Source: Lentilactobacillus hilgardii DSM 20176 = ATCC 8290
Lineage (GTDB): Bacteria > Bacillota > Bacilli > Lactobacillales > Lactobacillaceae
Direction of reading: 5' to 3'
NCBI RefSeq assembly: GCF_000159315.1
Contig: NZ_GG669993.1
Location: forward strand, 140,242 to 204,241
Length of the DNA: 64,000 nucleotides
Shown here: positions 37,673-45,823 of the stretch, one piece after another
Numbering within the stretch: position 1 is the stretch's first letter
Layout: every line of letters starts with the position of its first letter
Notes under the pieces: generated by a model
Seen by the model: only the letters and a program-made list of their open reading frames with translations
The model's database searches: none
What the model was told of the DNA's origin: nothing
Made by a program: the position numbers and the translations under genes

Positions 37673-37700
37673 TATTTAGCAAATCTGTTTTGTTTGTCAA
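37673..37700 (-). promoter_or_regulatory. Probable yslB promoter
   Basis: On the minus strand, TTGACA (37695-37700) and TAAATA (37673-37678) are separated by 16 bases. The TTGACA element reads TGTCAA on the plus strand, upstream of murI. Confidence 0.5.
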
Positions 37701-37754
37701 CTATCGCAAAAAATAATTAAACTGATAATTGATAAAAGGGAAGAAGGAATTGAC

Positions 37755-38573
37755 GTGGATAATCGGCCAATTGGCGTAATGGATTCTGGGGTTGGTGGTC
37801 TAACCGTACTTAGGGAAATTGTTAAAATTCTCCCCAATGAATCATATATATTTGTTGGGGATCAAGCTAATCTGCCATATGGCCAAAAGAGTCCTGAAAC
37901 TGTCAGGAAACTGACTAAAAGAATTGCTGATTATATGTTGAAACAGAACGTGAAGATGTTTGTTATCGCCTGTAACACTTCTACTGCTGCTTCATTGGAT
38001 TATTTAAAAAGAATCTTACCGATTCCGGTCATAGGCGTTATCGCACCAGGTGCAGAGTCAGCTGTTGCGGCAACAAATAATAACAAGATCGGTGTCATTG
38101 CAACAAACGGAACGGTTAGCTCGGGCGTTTATCAAAGAATTATTAAAAGCCTTGATCCAAAGAGCGATGTTTATTCATTAGGATGTCCCGACTTTGTAAC
38201 AATGGTTGAGCATGGCGATGCCGGTAGTGAATTAGCCAGGGAAAAAGTAAGTCATCAACTAGCTTATTTTCATGATAAGTCTATTGATACACTTGTACTC
38301 GGCTGTACTCATTTTCCGGTATTGGAAGCCGAAATAAAAGGCGCTGTCAATTCAGGGATTGATTTGATAGATCCTGGTATTTCAACAGCTAAGAGTGTTG
38401 CTGACTACCTGCGGTCACATCATCAAATGAGGGATTCATCTCAATTCCCACAAATAAAATCATTTTTTACCACAGGTAATCAAAATGATTTTACAAAAAT
38501 TGCCGATCAATTGTTAGGCAAAAGAATCACAGCCGATCACCTTAGTTTGGGAAAGGAAGATGTTACTAGTTGA
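37755..38573 (+). CDS. murI: Glutamate racemase
   Basis: MurI makes D-glutamate for peptidoglycan. The 272-residue enzyme has the two catalytic cysteines, C73 in ACNTST and C184 in GCTHFPV, and the N-terminal MDSGVGGLTVLRE segment. GTG 37755 follows AAGGAAT. The stop overlaps the TTG start of the next gene. The murI-xtp-phosphodiesterase order (racE-ysnA-ysnB in Bacillus) is conserved. Confidence 0.95.
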   Translation: MDNRPIGVMDSGVGGLTVLREIVKILPNESYIFVGDQANLPYGQKSPETVRKLTKRIADYMLKQNVKMFVIACNTSTAASLDYLKRILPIPVIGVIAPGAESAVAATNNNKIGVIATNGTVSSGVYQRIIKSLDPKSDVYSLGCPDFVTMVEHGDAGSELAREKVSHQLAYFHDKSIDTLVLGCTHFPVLEAEIKGAVNSGIDLIDPGISTAKSVADYLRSHHQMRDSSQFPQIKSFFTTGNQNDFTKIADQLLGKRITADHLSLGKEDVTS

Positions 38574-39169
38574 AAAAGCCATCGATAATTGTCATTGCAT
38601 CAAAAAATGCGAATAAAGTAAAGGAATTCGACGAAGCGTTTAAGGGTACCGGCATTAAAATTGAATCTTTGAAATCTTTTAGTAATGTTCCAGATGTTGA
38701 AGAAACAGGGCAAACGTTTGAAGAAAATGCATTTTTAAAATCATCTGCAATAATGGCGTTTACAAAACTGCCGGTAATTGCAGATGATTCCGGTCTCGTT
38801 GTTCACGCTTTAAATGGTCAGCCGGGGGTTCATTCTGCACGTTATGCCGGTGATCATGATGACGATGCCAATAATGCAAAACTTCTTAAAGAAATGCAAA
38901 ATAAGACCAATCGGGATGCCTATTTTGAGTCAGTTCTGATATATTTATCACCAGAAGGAGACAAAGTTATTTCAAAGGGACGGGTGAACGGTCAAATTTT
39001 GCGAGCTCGTCGTGGGTTTAATAATTTTGGATATGATCCTTTGTTTTATGTTCCAGAACAACAGTTAACTTTAGCTGAAATGTCAACCCATGATAAGAAT
39101 GCGATTAGTCATCGGGGTCGAGCCATTCGTCAGTTAATTGGCCAATTAAATGAGCGGTGGGATAGTTGA
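38570..39169 (+). CDS. rdgB: XTP/dITP diphosphohydrolase (Ham1/RdgB family)
   Basis: Removes non-canonical purine triphosphates (XTP, ITP, dITP) from the nucleotide pool. The 199-residue product starts with the nucleotide-binding IVIASKNANKVKEF segment and contains EETGQTFEENA, the catalytic ADDSGLVV near residue 70, and the FGYDPLF motif near 155. TTG 38570 overlaps the murI stop by four bases; GGAAAGGAAG lies upstream. Coupled translation with its neighbours is likely. Confidence 0.94.
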   Translation: MKKPSIIVIASKNANKVKEFDEAFKGTGIKIESLKSFSNVPDVEETGQTFEENAFLKSSAIMAFTKLPVIADDSGLVVHALNGQPGVHSARYAGDHDDDANNAKLLKEMQNKTNRDAYFESVLIYLSPEGDKVISKGRVNGQILRARRGFNNFGYDPLFYVPEQQLTLAEMSTHDKNAISHRGRAIRQLIGQLNERWDS

Positions 39170-39675
39170 AGATACTTGTAGTCAGTGATAATCACGGTGA
39201 TCGTCAAATTATTTCCGATTTAATAACACACTACGATGGTGAAGTTGATGGCTTTTTCCATTGTGGTGATTCAGAATTTGATTTAAACAACCCCTTGGTT
39301 TCTAAAATGCACATTGTTAGAGGCAATATGGATCATGCTGTTTTTGCCGAAGATGAAATAAGTAAAATTGATGGGAAAACCATTTTGTTGACTCATGGAC
39401 ATCTACACGGTGTTAACAGTGGGCTACTGGCATTAGAACTTTTTGCTAAGAGTAAAGAGGCCAATATTGTTTTGTTTGGCCATACTCATCAGCTTGGTGT
39501 CACTCAAGATCAAGGGATTTTGTTTGTTAACCCTGGAAGTATTTCCCTGCCTCGTGGTCAATATGCTTATATAGGCGGTACTTACGCAATTATCAGTTCA
39601 AAAAACAATAAACTTGTTGTTCAATATTACGATCGAAAATTCAATGCGGTTGATGAGTTACGATTTAGCTTCTGA
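39166..39675 (+). CDS. YfcE/MJ0936-type metallophosphoesterase
   Basis: A 169-residue calcineurin-like phosphodiesterase of the YfcE/YsnB type. Metal-ligand motifs are VSDNHGDRQ at the N-terminus, HCGDSE near 37, VRGNMDH near 55, THGHLHG near 78 and GHTHQLG near 107. TTG 39166 overlaps the preceding stop by four bases. The substrate is unknown for most members. It completes the murI-rdgB-ysnB operon. Confidence 0.88.
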   Translation: MKILVVSDNHGDRQIISDLITHYDGEVDGFFHCGDSEFDLNNPLVSKMHIVRGNMDHAVFAEDEISKIDGKTILLTHGHLHGVNSGLLALELFAKSKEANIVLFGHTHQLGVTQDQGILFVNPGSISLPRGQYAYIGGTYAIISSKNNKLVVQYYDRKFNAVDELRFSF

Positions 39676-39702
39676 TCAGTTGAAAGGAAGGTCATTTTTT
39701 AG

Positions 39703-40203
39703 ATGATTGACAAGCCAATTGAAACGGTCATGCGCCAAAGCAAGCGAGATATTTTAATTCCCGCTGATCTGGTAGCGACCGTCAATGAAGATAACAATTT
39801 ACAGCATGCATTTCTTGTATTAACAAAAGTGAAATATGCAAAGATTCCAGTGCTTGATAATAATAATCATTTTAAAGGGTTGATTTCTTTATCGATGATT
39901 ACAGAGCAGATGTTATTGGATACTGGAATTACAACCCGACCTTTGGATAGCATGAAAATAAAAGAAATTATGCAAAAGGATGTTCCGACGATTTATGAAC
40001 GGGAAAATTTAGAAGTGATTTTGAGACACTTGGTTAATGAAAATTTCATTCCATACGTTGATCATGACAATAAGTTTTTAGGGATTATTACACGCCGCGA
40101 ACTGTTTAAAGAAATTAATTTCCTTGCACATAATTTCTCAAAACGTTATGTGGCATTGCCGGTTTACCATGAAAAGACTATGAGTCAGTCTGCTGCGCAG
40201 TAA
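39703..40203 (+). CDS. cbpB: CBS-domain protein CbpB (predicted cyclic-di-AMP binding)
   Basis: A 166-residue protein made of two CBS motifs (about 15-65 and 80-140). It resembles YkuL/CbpB, which in Listeria and Bacillus binds cyclic-di-AMP and modulates the Rel alarmone synthetase. Typical stretches are MRQSKRDILIPADLVA, KIPVLDN and LGIITRREL. ATG 39703 has AAAGGAAGG about 11 bases upstream. It is 27 bases after the phosphodiesterase and probably in the same transcript; a strong terminator follows. Confidence 0.8.
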   Translation: MIDKPIETVMRQSKRDILIPADLVATVNEDNNLQHAFLVLTKVKYAKIPVLDNNNHFKGLISLSMITEQMLLDTGITTRPLDSMKIKEIMQKDVPTIYERENLEVILRHLVNENFIPYVDHDNKFLGIITRRELFKEINFLAHNFSKRYVALPVYHEKTMSQSAAQ

Positions 40204-40250
40204 CGCTACGTTCGGGAGATTGATAACTAACTACGATTAACAAAATTTAA

Positions 40251-40297
40251 AAACGAGTCTGAAGCAGTGATTGATCTCTGCTCAGACTCGTTTTTAT
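40251..40297. terminator. Bidirectional terminator between cbpB and mscS
   Basis: AAACGAGTCTGA (40251-40262) pairs with TCAGACTCGTTT (40282-40293), with an inner GCAG/CTGC helix and flanking A and T runs. Confidence 0.88.
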
Positions 40298-40355
40298 ATA
40301 AGATATAGTTTTAGCCATGTTTTGAAAAGGCGTGCTGATTGATGTTCAACATGAT

Positions 40356-41231
40356 TTATTGTGGGTTATGAAGAACTACCGGGCTTGTTGGTAATTGAAC
40401 GCCTTGCTTATTAAGCTCGGATAGATATGAAGCTAAAAAGCGATGCGAAATTTCAGCTTGAGCGCCATTTTTTGTTGTAATATTTACCTGAACAACCAAC
40501 TTACCATCTGGTAGATTTATTGTACCAATGATTTTCGGGTCTCCGATAATATCTGAATATTTAGGGACTTCTTGTTGATTGACTTGATTGATGATTTCAA
40601 TGACTTTGTCAATTGGCGTTTCGGGTAATATACCAACTTGAATCATGGCAGTCATGTTATTACGGGACATATTTGCAATTGTTGTAATCGTTCTATTTGG
40701 AATAAAATTAAGTGTTCCGTCATCGCCAACAATTTGTGTTGTCCTTAATCCAACTGCAGTAATTGTGCCGCGAATAGTGTTGATCTGAACATACTCCCCA
40801 ACCTCAATTTGTTTTTCAAGAAGAATAAAGAAGCCGCTCACAATGTCTGTCACGAACCCTTGAGCACCTAGTCCAATTGCCAGGCTAAATACACCGGCAC
40901 TCGCAACTAATGTCCCTACAGGTACTCCTAAGGTGGAAAGTACGGAGTATAACCAGAAGAACCACAGAATGTAACTCAGCACGTTAATAGATAAGGTATG
41001 AAATGTTCGAATTCTTTTTTCAGTGACGGTATCTTGATATTTTTTTCGGTATCGTTTAAAAAAGTGATTAATGAGTGATTTACCGATCTTTCGAAAAATC
41101 AGCATTAAAATAGTGAAAAAAAATAAGATACCTATTTTTTCACTAATGGTGACGAGTAGTTTTTGCCAATCAATAAAATTAATATACTTTTGCCAATTAA
41201 TGGCAAGGAGCATTAGGCTTTTTAGTTGCAT
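40356..41231 (-). CDS. Small-conductance mechanosensitive channel (MscS family)
   Basis: Pressure-release channel that protects against osmotic downshock. The 291-residue protein has three hydrophobic segments: about 25-45, 75-100 and the pore helix VASAGVFSLAIGLGAQG near 105-125. The beta domain follows (LLEKQIEVGEYVQI, then IPNRTI), and a mixed C-terminal domain ends the protein. The gene is on the minus strand with GGAAAG before its ATG at 41231 and shares a 166-base divergent region with the DUF948 gene. It is a YkuT/MscS-type channel; the exact subfamily is not resolved. Confidence 0.88.
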   Translation of the reverse strand: MQLKSLMLLAINWQKYINFIDWQKLLVTISEKIGILFFFTILMLIFRKIGKSLINHFFKRYRKKYQDTVTEKRIRTFHTLSINVLSYILWFFWLYSVLSTLGVPVGTLVASAGVFSLAIGLGAQGFVTDIVSGFFILLEKQIEVGEYVQINTIRGTITAVGLRTTQIVGDDGTLNFIPNRTITTIANMSRNNMTAMIQVGILPETPIDKVIEIINQVNQQEVPKYSDIIGDPKIIGTINLPDGKLVVQVNITTKNGAQAEISHRFLASYLSELNKQGVQLPTSPVVLHNPQ

Positions 41232-41338
41232 TTCCGACTTTCCATCCTTACATTGAATCTATTTCATTCATACTATCAAAAAAACGCTGTCTAATACAAG
41301 TTTACACATAAAATGTCGTGACATAATAAACAATTTTA

Positions 41339-41367
41339 TTGTCAAAGCCCTGCTAGAATGCTATTCT
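41339..41367 (+). promoter_or_regulatory. Promoter of the DUF948-YtxH operon
   Basis: TTGTCA (41339-41344) and TATTCT (41362-41367) are 17 bases apart, with TG one base before the -10 (TGC-TATTCT). Confidence 0.75.
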
Positions 41368-41397
41368 AAAGTAAATCGTTGCACAAGGAGGAAGAAC

Positions 41398-41814
41398 ATG
41401 ACAGCTGGGCAAATCGCAGGTCTTATCGCAGCAATTGCATTCTTACTTTTAGTTATTTTTATTGGAATGTTCCTTTTAAAGGTAAGTCGGACAATTTCTG
41501 AAGTTAATTCATCGATTCGTTCAATGACAAGTAATGTAGATGTTATTGCGAAACAGACGGATAAGATAATGGCAACTTCCAATACGTTAGTAAAAGATGT
41601 TGATGAAAAGCTAAACATTGTTACGCCGGTATTTCAAGCTGCAGCTGATTTAGGTGAGAGTGTTTCTGATTTAAATAAAGCAACTCATAACCTGACATCA
41701 AAAGTTAAAGATACAGGTAAAAAGGGTGCAACTGCAGGCATTGCAGGAACGGTCGGACGGACGGCTTGGAATATGTTTGCTAAACATCGACAAGCTAAAA
41801 AGAACCGATCTTAA
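41398..41814 (+). CDS. DUF948 family membrane protein (YtxG-like)
   Basis: A 138-residue protein with an N-terminal transmembrane helix (about 5-27). A long helical, methyl-accepting-protein-like stretch rich in S, T, D and V follows (about 30-110), then a basic C-terminus. It belongs to DUF948, the family of YtxG, which in Bacillus is a general-stress gene next to ytxH. ATG 41398 follows AAGGAGGAAG. The next gene, ytxH-like, is 27 bases downstream, reproducing the ytxG-ytxH pair. Function unknown; a membrane or stress role is only inferred. Confidence 0.82.
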   Translation: MTAGQIAGLIAAIAFLLLVIFIGMFLLKVSRTISEVNSSIRSMTSNVDVIAKQTDKIMATSNTLVKDVDEKLNIVTPVFQAAADLGESVSDLNKATHNLTSKVKDTGKKGATAGIAGTVGRTAWNMFAKHRQAKKNRS

Positions 41815-41841
41815 CAATTAATTTGAAAAGGGATGTTTATT

Positions 41842-42345
41842 ATGGGGAAAAAATTAGTAGGCGGTTTATTTGCAGGATTACTTGGAGCAGGGTTGTACGC
41901 TGCTTATCAGAAAATGGATGAAACGAAAAAGAACCGTTTAAAACGTGACTTCCGCGAAAAAACAGATGAATTACGAGATCGAGCAGTTGATTATGCGTTT
42001 TATGCAAACGATGCTGTAAGTGATTTTAAAGATGCTTTTAAAGATGAATTGAACAGCACGAAGGGGAACGTAAAAGATGCTTCTTCCAGTTTTGCTGATA
42101 AAGCAAAATCGTTTAAAACTGCCAAAGATTCTGATGGGACTGATGTTTCAGCTGAGGAAAAAGCCGATCAGGATGACATTATTGTAGATGCCAGGGATGC
42201 TTTTAATGATTCTGGTTATTCAAAAGCAACCAAATCTGATACTCAAGATGATGCGAATCTAAGCGATACAGATGAAGAGAAAGACAATGAAACTGAGGAT
42301 CACTCAAATTCTCAGCCGAATCAAGATCATTCAGATAATCAATAG
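41842..42345 (+). CDS. YtxH family protein
   Basis: A 167-residue protein with an N-terminal glycine-rich hydrophobic segment (GGLFAGLLGAGLYAAY). A long charged helical region follows, then a very acidic, Asp/Ser/Asn-rich disordered tail (about 95-167). It resembles YtxH general-stress proteins. ATG 41842 is preferred to ATG 41833 because AAAAGGGA (41826-41833) is eight bases upstream. It forms an operon with the DUF948 gene, closed by the terminator that follows. Confidence 0.78.
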   Translation: MGKKLVGGLFAGLLGAGLYAAYQKMDETKKNRLKRDFREKTDELRDRAVDYAFYANDAVSDFKDAFKDELNSTKGNVKDASSSFADKAKSFKTAKDSDGTDVSAEEKADQDDIIVDARDAFNDSGYSKATKSDTQDDANLSDTDEEKDNETEDHSNSQPNQDHSDNQ

Positions 42346-42367
42346 CCTTTGAATTATCAAAGGTAAA

Positions 42368-42408
42368 GGACCACCGACGCACTTATATGTGAGCGGTGGT
42401 CCTTCTTT
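42368..42408. terminator. Terminator between ytxH-like gene and pepQ
   Basis: GGACCACCG (42368-42376) pairs perfectly with CGGTGGTCC (42394-42402), followed by a T-rich stretch. It can serve both convergent genes. Confidence 0.85.
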
Positions 42409-42419
42409 AGTTTCTGAGG

Positions 42420-43517
42420 TTAACCGAAATATTGTAATTCTTTGGTTGTGTGTGTGAACGGTTCATTGCCATTTTCCGTAATGTGGATACAATCTTCAAT
42501 ACGAACGCCTGCAACATTTGGAATATAGATCCCTGGTTCAATTGAGAAACACATACCAGGCTGCAGTACTAATTGATTTCCCTCCATGATCGAAGGAAAT
42601 TCGTGTTCACTCATGCCCATTCCATGACCCAATCTATGATTGAAATAGTCACCATAGCCGGCCTTTGTAATGATATCGCGAGCAACTTTGTCCAGTTCCT
42701 CTGCAGTTATTCCCGGTTTTGCGGCCTCTTGAGCAGTTAATTGTGCTTCTAAACAAACTTTATAGATATCCATCGATTTGTCATCTGGTTTACCGACCGC
42801 AATCGTTCTGGTTGCATCGCTAATATAACCATCCCAGACTGTACCGAGATCAAAGAGGACCAAAGCATTGTTTTCGATTTTCTTATCTGATGTAGCACCA
42901 TGAGGCTCGGCTGCGTGAGTGCCGGATTGAATAAGGGCTGGAAAGCTCAATTCCATGATACTGTTCTTCATTAGTGCATAAGACATTTCTGCGGCGACGC
43001 GTGATTCGGGCCTACCGGCTTTTACGGCCTCAAAACAGGTTTTGAATGCAAAGTCATCCCATTTTCCAGCAATTTTTAACTTCTCGATTTCATCTGGACT
43101 TTTAATCATTCTCATTTGATCCAGCATTTGATCAAGATTAACAGAAAAATCACTGGTTGGAAATTCACTCTTTGCCAGTTCAAGCCATTCTACAGACATA
43201 TTAGCCTTTTCAATTGCAAAATTTATTTCGGCTGTATTGCGGGCATGAATTTGATCTGCAATCATTTCCCAAGGCTTTTCGTGATCCAAGTAACCGTAAA
43301 CCGGATTTGACCATCCTGATTCTTTGATCGCTTGCGTTTCAAGTGCCGGTCCGAACAAGAAAGGGTCAGAATTCTTAAAGACGACCAGCAGTAAGACTCG
43401 CTCGTTTGGATCACTATAAAAACCGCTTAGATATTGAATGGTTTTAGGATCGCTGATTAAAGCAATATCTCTATTGTTGTCAGAGAGCCAACGCTGTATC
43501 TTTTCAATTTTATCCAT
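42420..43517 (-). CDS. pepQ: Xaa-Pro dipeptidase (M24 family)
   Basis: Cytoplasmic metallopeptidase that hydrolyses X-Pro dipeptides. The 365-residue enzyme has an N-terminal creatinase-like domain (about 1-130) and the pita-bread catalytic domain. Metal ligands are visible in LFDLGTVWDGYISDATRT (two aspartates), HRLGHGMGMSEHE (histidine), FSIEPGIY (glutamate) and VRIEDCI (glutamate). It is divergent from ccpA, an arrangement known from lactobacilli where a cre site in the gap links proline peptidase expression to CcpA. The AAGGAG ribosome binding site is about 13 bases from the ATG, slightly far. Confidence 0.93.
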   Translation of the reverse strand: MDKIEKIQRWLSDNNRDIALISDPKTIQYLSGFYSDPNERVLLLVVFKNSDPFLFGPALETQAIKESGWSNPVYGYLDHEKPWEMIADQIHARNTAEINFAIEKANMSVEWLELAKSEFPTSDFSVNLDQMLDQMRMIKSPDEIEKLKIAGKWDDFAFKTCFEAVKAGRPESRVAAEMSYALMKNSIMELSFPALIQSGTHAAEPHGATSDKKIENNALVLFDLGTVWDGYISDATRTIAVGKPDDKSMDIYKVCLEAQLTAQEAAKPGITAEELDKVARDIITKAGYGDYFNHRLGHGMGMSEHEFPSIMEGNQLVLQPGMCFSIEPGIYIPNVAGVRIEDCIHITENGNEPFTHTTKELQYFG

Positions 43518-43549
43518 GTGTCAGAACAACTCCTTAGTAGATTACAAAC

Positions 43550-43558
43550 AGTATAGCA
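43550..43558 (-). promoter_or_regulatory. Probable extended -10 of pepQ
   Basis: On the minus strand the sequence reads TGC-TATACT, an extended -10. No good -35 is found at 16-18 bases. Confidence 0.45.
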
Positions 43559-43632
43559 TAGATAATTTGCTCGATTTGTCATAAATCACCGTTTTCACTT
43601 GAATTTTCACAGAGGGTAGTTTATGATTTATT

Positions 43633-43646
43633 TGAAAACGTTTTCA
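43633..43646. promoter_or_regulatory. cre site (CcpA operator), perfect palindrome
   Basis: TGAAAACGTTTTCA fits the catabolite-responsive element consensus TGWAANCGNTNWCA at every position and is fully symmetric. It lies two bases upstream of the ccpA -35 and about 75 bases upstream of the pepQ -10. CcpA could act on its own gene and on pepQ. Confidence 0.88.
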
Positions 43647-43648
43647 GT

Positions 43649-43677
43649 TTGCCGTAATCGCTTTTATTTGGTATATT
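43649..43677 (+). promoter_or_regulatory. ccpA promoter
   Basis: TTGCCG (43649-43654) and TATATT (43672-43677), 17 bases apart, with TGG before the -10. The cre site abuts the -35. Confidence 0.7.
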
Positions 43678-43736
43678 GAATGATGTTTTGAAAATACATG
43701 AAAACTTATTATATCTCGATAGAAAGGGCTATTAAA

Positions 43737-44738
43737 ATGGATAAACAAACAATTACAATTTATGATGTTGCCAGAGAAGCTGATGTATCTATGGCAACGG
43801 TTTCAAGAGTTGTTAATGGAAATGCCAATGTAAAGCCGGCAACTCGAAAAAAAGTGTTAGACGTTATTGAAAAATTGGATTATCGGCCAAATGCCGTTGC
43901 CAGAGGATTGGCAAGTAAAAAAACAACCACGGTTGGTGTGATTGTGCCAGATGTAACCAACATGTATTTTTCATCGTTGGCGCGAGGAATTGATGATGTA
44001 GCTACTATGTACAAGTACAACATTATTTTAACCAACTCTGATTCAAATAGTGAAAAGGAAATTAAGGTTCTTAATACACTTTTGTCAAAACAAGTTGATG
44101 GGATTGTGTTTATGGGTAATGAAATTACTGATAAACTGCGTGAGGAATTTAAACGAACCAAGACACCGATTGTTCTTGCAGGCTCAGTTGATGAACAAAA
44201 TTTGAAGCCAAGCGTTAATATCGATTACGTGGCAGCAGTTCAAGAAGAAGTTAAAAATTTGATTGATCGCGGGAATAAGCGAGTTGCGTTTGTCTGTGGA
44301 CCACTTGAACAGGCAATTAATGGTAAATTCCGGCTGGAAGGGTATAAAAAAGCGCTTAAAAGTGCGGGAATTCCTTATGATGATAAACTGGTCTTTGAAA
44401 CGGATGATACATACAAGACCGGAACGTTGTTGCAACTAGCTTTAATGTCAGTTAACGCGACAGCTGCGATGGTAACTGATGACGAATTAGCTGCAGGAAT
44501 CATGAATGGGATGTCTGATGCCGGTGTTAAGGTACCGGATAAATTTGAAATCATTACAAGTAATGATACGAAATTAACGGAAATGGTTCGGCCAAAGATG
44601 TCGTCAATTACGCAACCTCTATATGATATTGGTGCCGTCGCTATGAGACTGCTCACAAAACTCATGAATAATGAAGATGTTAACGAGAAAAACGTCTTAC
44701 TTCCTTATGGTCTTATGAAGCGCGAATCAACAAAATAG
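43737..44738 (+). CDS. ccpA: Catabolite control protein A
   Basis: LacI/GalR-family regulator that, with HPr-Ser46-P, represses or activates carbon-metabolism genes at cre sites. The 333-residue protein has the N-terminal helix-turn-helix and hinge (ITIYDVAREADVSMATVSR). The periplasmic-binding-like effector domain follows (VGVIVPDVTNMYFSSLARG, then ITSND). ATG 43737 is chosen because AGAAAGGG (43721-43728) is eight bases upstream; an in-frame ATG at 43698 lacks one. The position beside pepQ distinguishes CcpA from other LacI regulators. A perfect cre upstream suggests autoregulation. Confidence 0.95.
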   Translation: MDKQTITIYDVAREADVSMATVSRVVNGNANVKPATRKKVLDVIEKLDYRPNAVARGLASKKTTTVGVIVPDVTNMYFSSLARGIDDVATMYKYNIILTNSDSNSEKEIKVLNTLLSKQVDGIVFMGNEITDKLREEFKRTKTPIVLAGSVDEQNLKPSVNIDYVAAVQEEVKNLIDRGNKRVAFVCGPLEQAINGKFRLEGYKKALKSAGIPYDDKLVFETDDTYKTGTLLQLALMSVNATAAMVTDDELAAGIMNGMSDAGVKVPDKFEIITSNDTKLTEMVRPKMSSITQPLYDIGAVAMRLLTKLMNNEDVNEKNVLLPYGLMKRESTK

Positions 44739-44883
44739 ATCATCGACCATACAACAGATAGGAGAGTCATGATAGTTATTAGACGGTTAGCTTTTCCATA
44801 TTAAGCAGACTCTAGATCAATTACTGCCCTTTTATTTAGGTTTTGTTATCGGTACTGTAAAGATTTGGATTCTTTGCGTTGGC

Positions 44884-44912
44884 TTGAAACCGTTCTTCGT
44901 ATCTGGTAAGAT
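44884..44912 (+). promoter_or_regulatory. yebC promoter
   Basis: TTGAAA (44884-44889) and TAAGAT (44907-44912), 17 bases apart, with TGG before the -10. The rest of the 225-base gap after ccpA shows no gene or clear terminator. Confidence 0.65.
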
Positions 44913-44963
44913 ATTGTCGTATGTTTGACACTAGCTAATAAATTTTAGAAAAGAGGAGTTATT

Positions 44964-45698
44964 ATGTCAGGACATTCAAAATGGCATAACATTCAGGGAC
45001 GTAAAAACGCTCAGGATGCTAAACGTGGAAAGATTTTCCAAAAGATATCACGTGACTTATATCAAGCCGCTAAAGCAGGTGATCCTGATCCAGAAAACAA
45101 TCCTCAATTACGGTTGGTAATGGAAAAAGCTCGCGCTGCCAATATGCCAAAAGATAACGTTCAACGTGCTATTGATAAGGCTTCGGGACTTGGCGGAGCT
45201 AAATTCGAAGAAATCACTTATGAAGGATACGGTCCTGGCGGAACAGCTATCATGGTTTCTGCTTTAACCGATAACAAGAATCGTACCGCCGCTGCTATTC
45301 GTTCAGCATTTACACATCATGGTGGTTCATTGGGTGCCAGTGGATCCGTTTCTTATATGTTTGATCGTAAGGGATATATTGAGGTCTTACGTGACGGCTT
45401 GGATAAAAGCGAAGATGATATGTTGATGGATGCATTAGACGCCGGTGCTGATGACATGAAAACAACAGATAGTGAATTTCAAATTTTTACCGATCCTTCA
45501 TCTCTAGCCGCTGTCCGTGATGAGTTGCAAAAAAGGGGTTATGATTTGGATACTGCTGAAGTACGAATGTTTCCAGAAACAACAACTGAGGTTCCTGGAG
45601 ATAAAATTTCACAATATAGCGGTTTGATCGACGAACTTGAAAATAATGATGATGTTCAAGATGTTTATGAAGCAGCTGTATTACCAGAAAATAACTAA
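44964..45698 (+). CDS. YebC/PmpR family protein
   Basis: A 244-residue protein of the YebC/TACO1 family, originally described as transcriptional regulators and more recently linked to translation of polyproline stretches. Hallmarks are [20 protein letters not shown] at the N-terminus, [13 protein letters not shown], and [14 protein letters not shown] 44964 has AAGAGGAG upstream. It is transcribed alone between its promoter and a strong terminator, just ahead of the comG operon. Confidence 0.93.
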   Translation: MSGHSKWHNIQGRKNAQDAKRGKIFQKISRDLYQAAKAGDPDPENNPQLRLVMEKARAANMPKDNVQRAIDKASGLGGAKFEEITYEGYGPGGTAIMVSALTDNKNRTAAAIRSAFTHHGGSLGASGSVSYMFDRKGYIEVLRDGLDKSEDDMLMDALDAGADDMKTTDSEFQIFTDPSSLAAVRDELQKRGYDLDTAEVRMFPETTTEVPGDKISQYSGLIDELENNDDVQDVYEAAVLPENN

Positions 45699-45731
45699 AC
45701 TTAACTAAATTATTTTTAAGATATTTAGGCT

Positions 45732-45774
45732 AAAGCTAAATCAAAACAGAAATGTTTTGGTTTAGCTTTTTTTT
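45732..45774 (+). terminator. Terminator after yebC
   Basis: AAAGCTAAATCAAAAC (45732-45747) pairs with GTTTTGGTTTAGCTTT (45754-45769, one G-U), continuing into a run of eight T. Confidence 0.9.
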
Positions 45775-45823
45775 CGAAAAAATTTCTAATTGACCTCGTA
45801 TGTAATTATTGTGAGGTAAAAAA

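Noticed and set aside
43587-43600. Second cre-like sequence before pepQ
   Set aside because: Only the right half matches the consensus, so it was not listed as a site.
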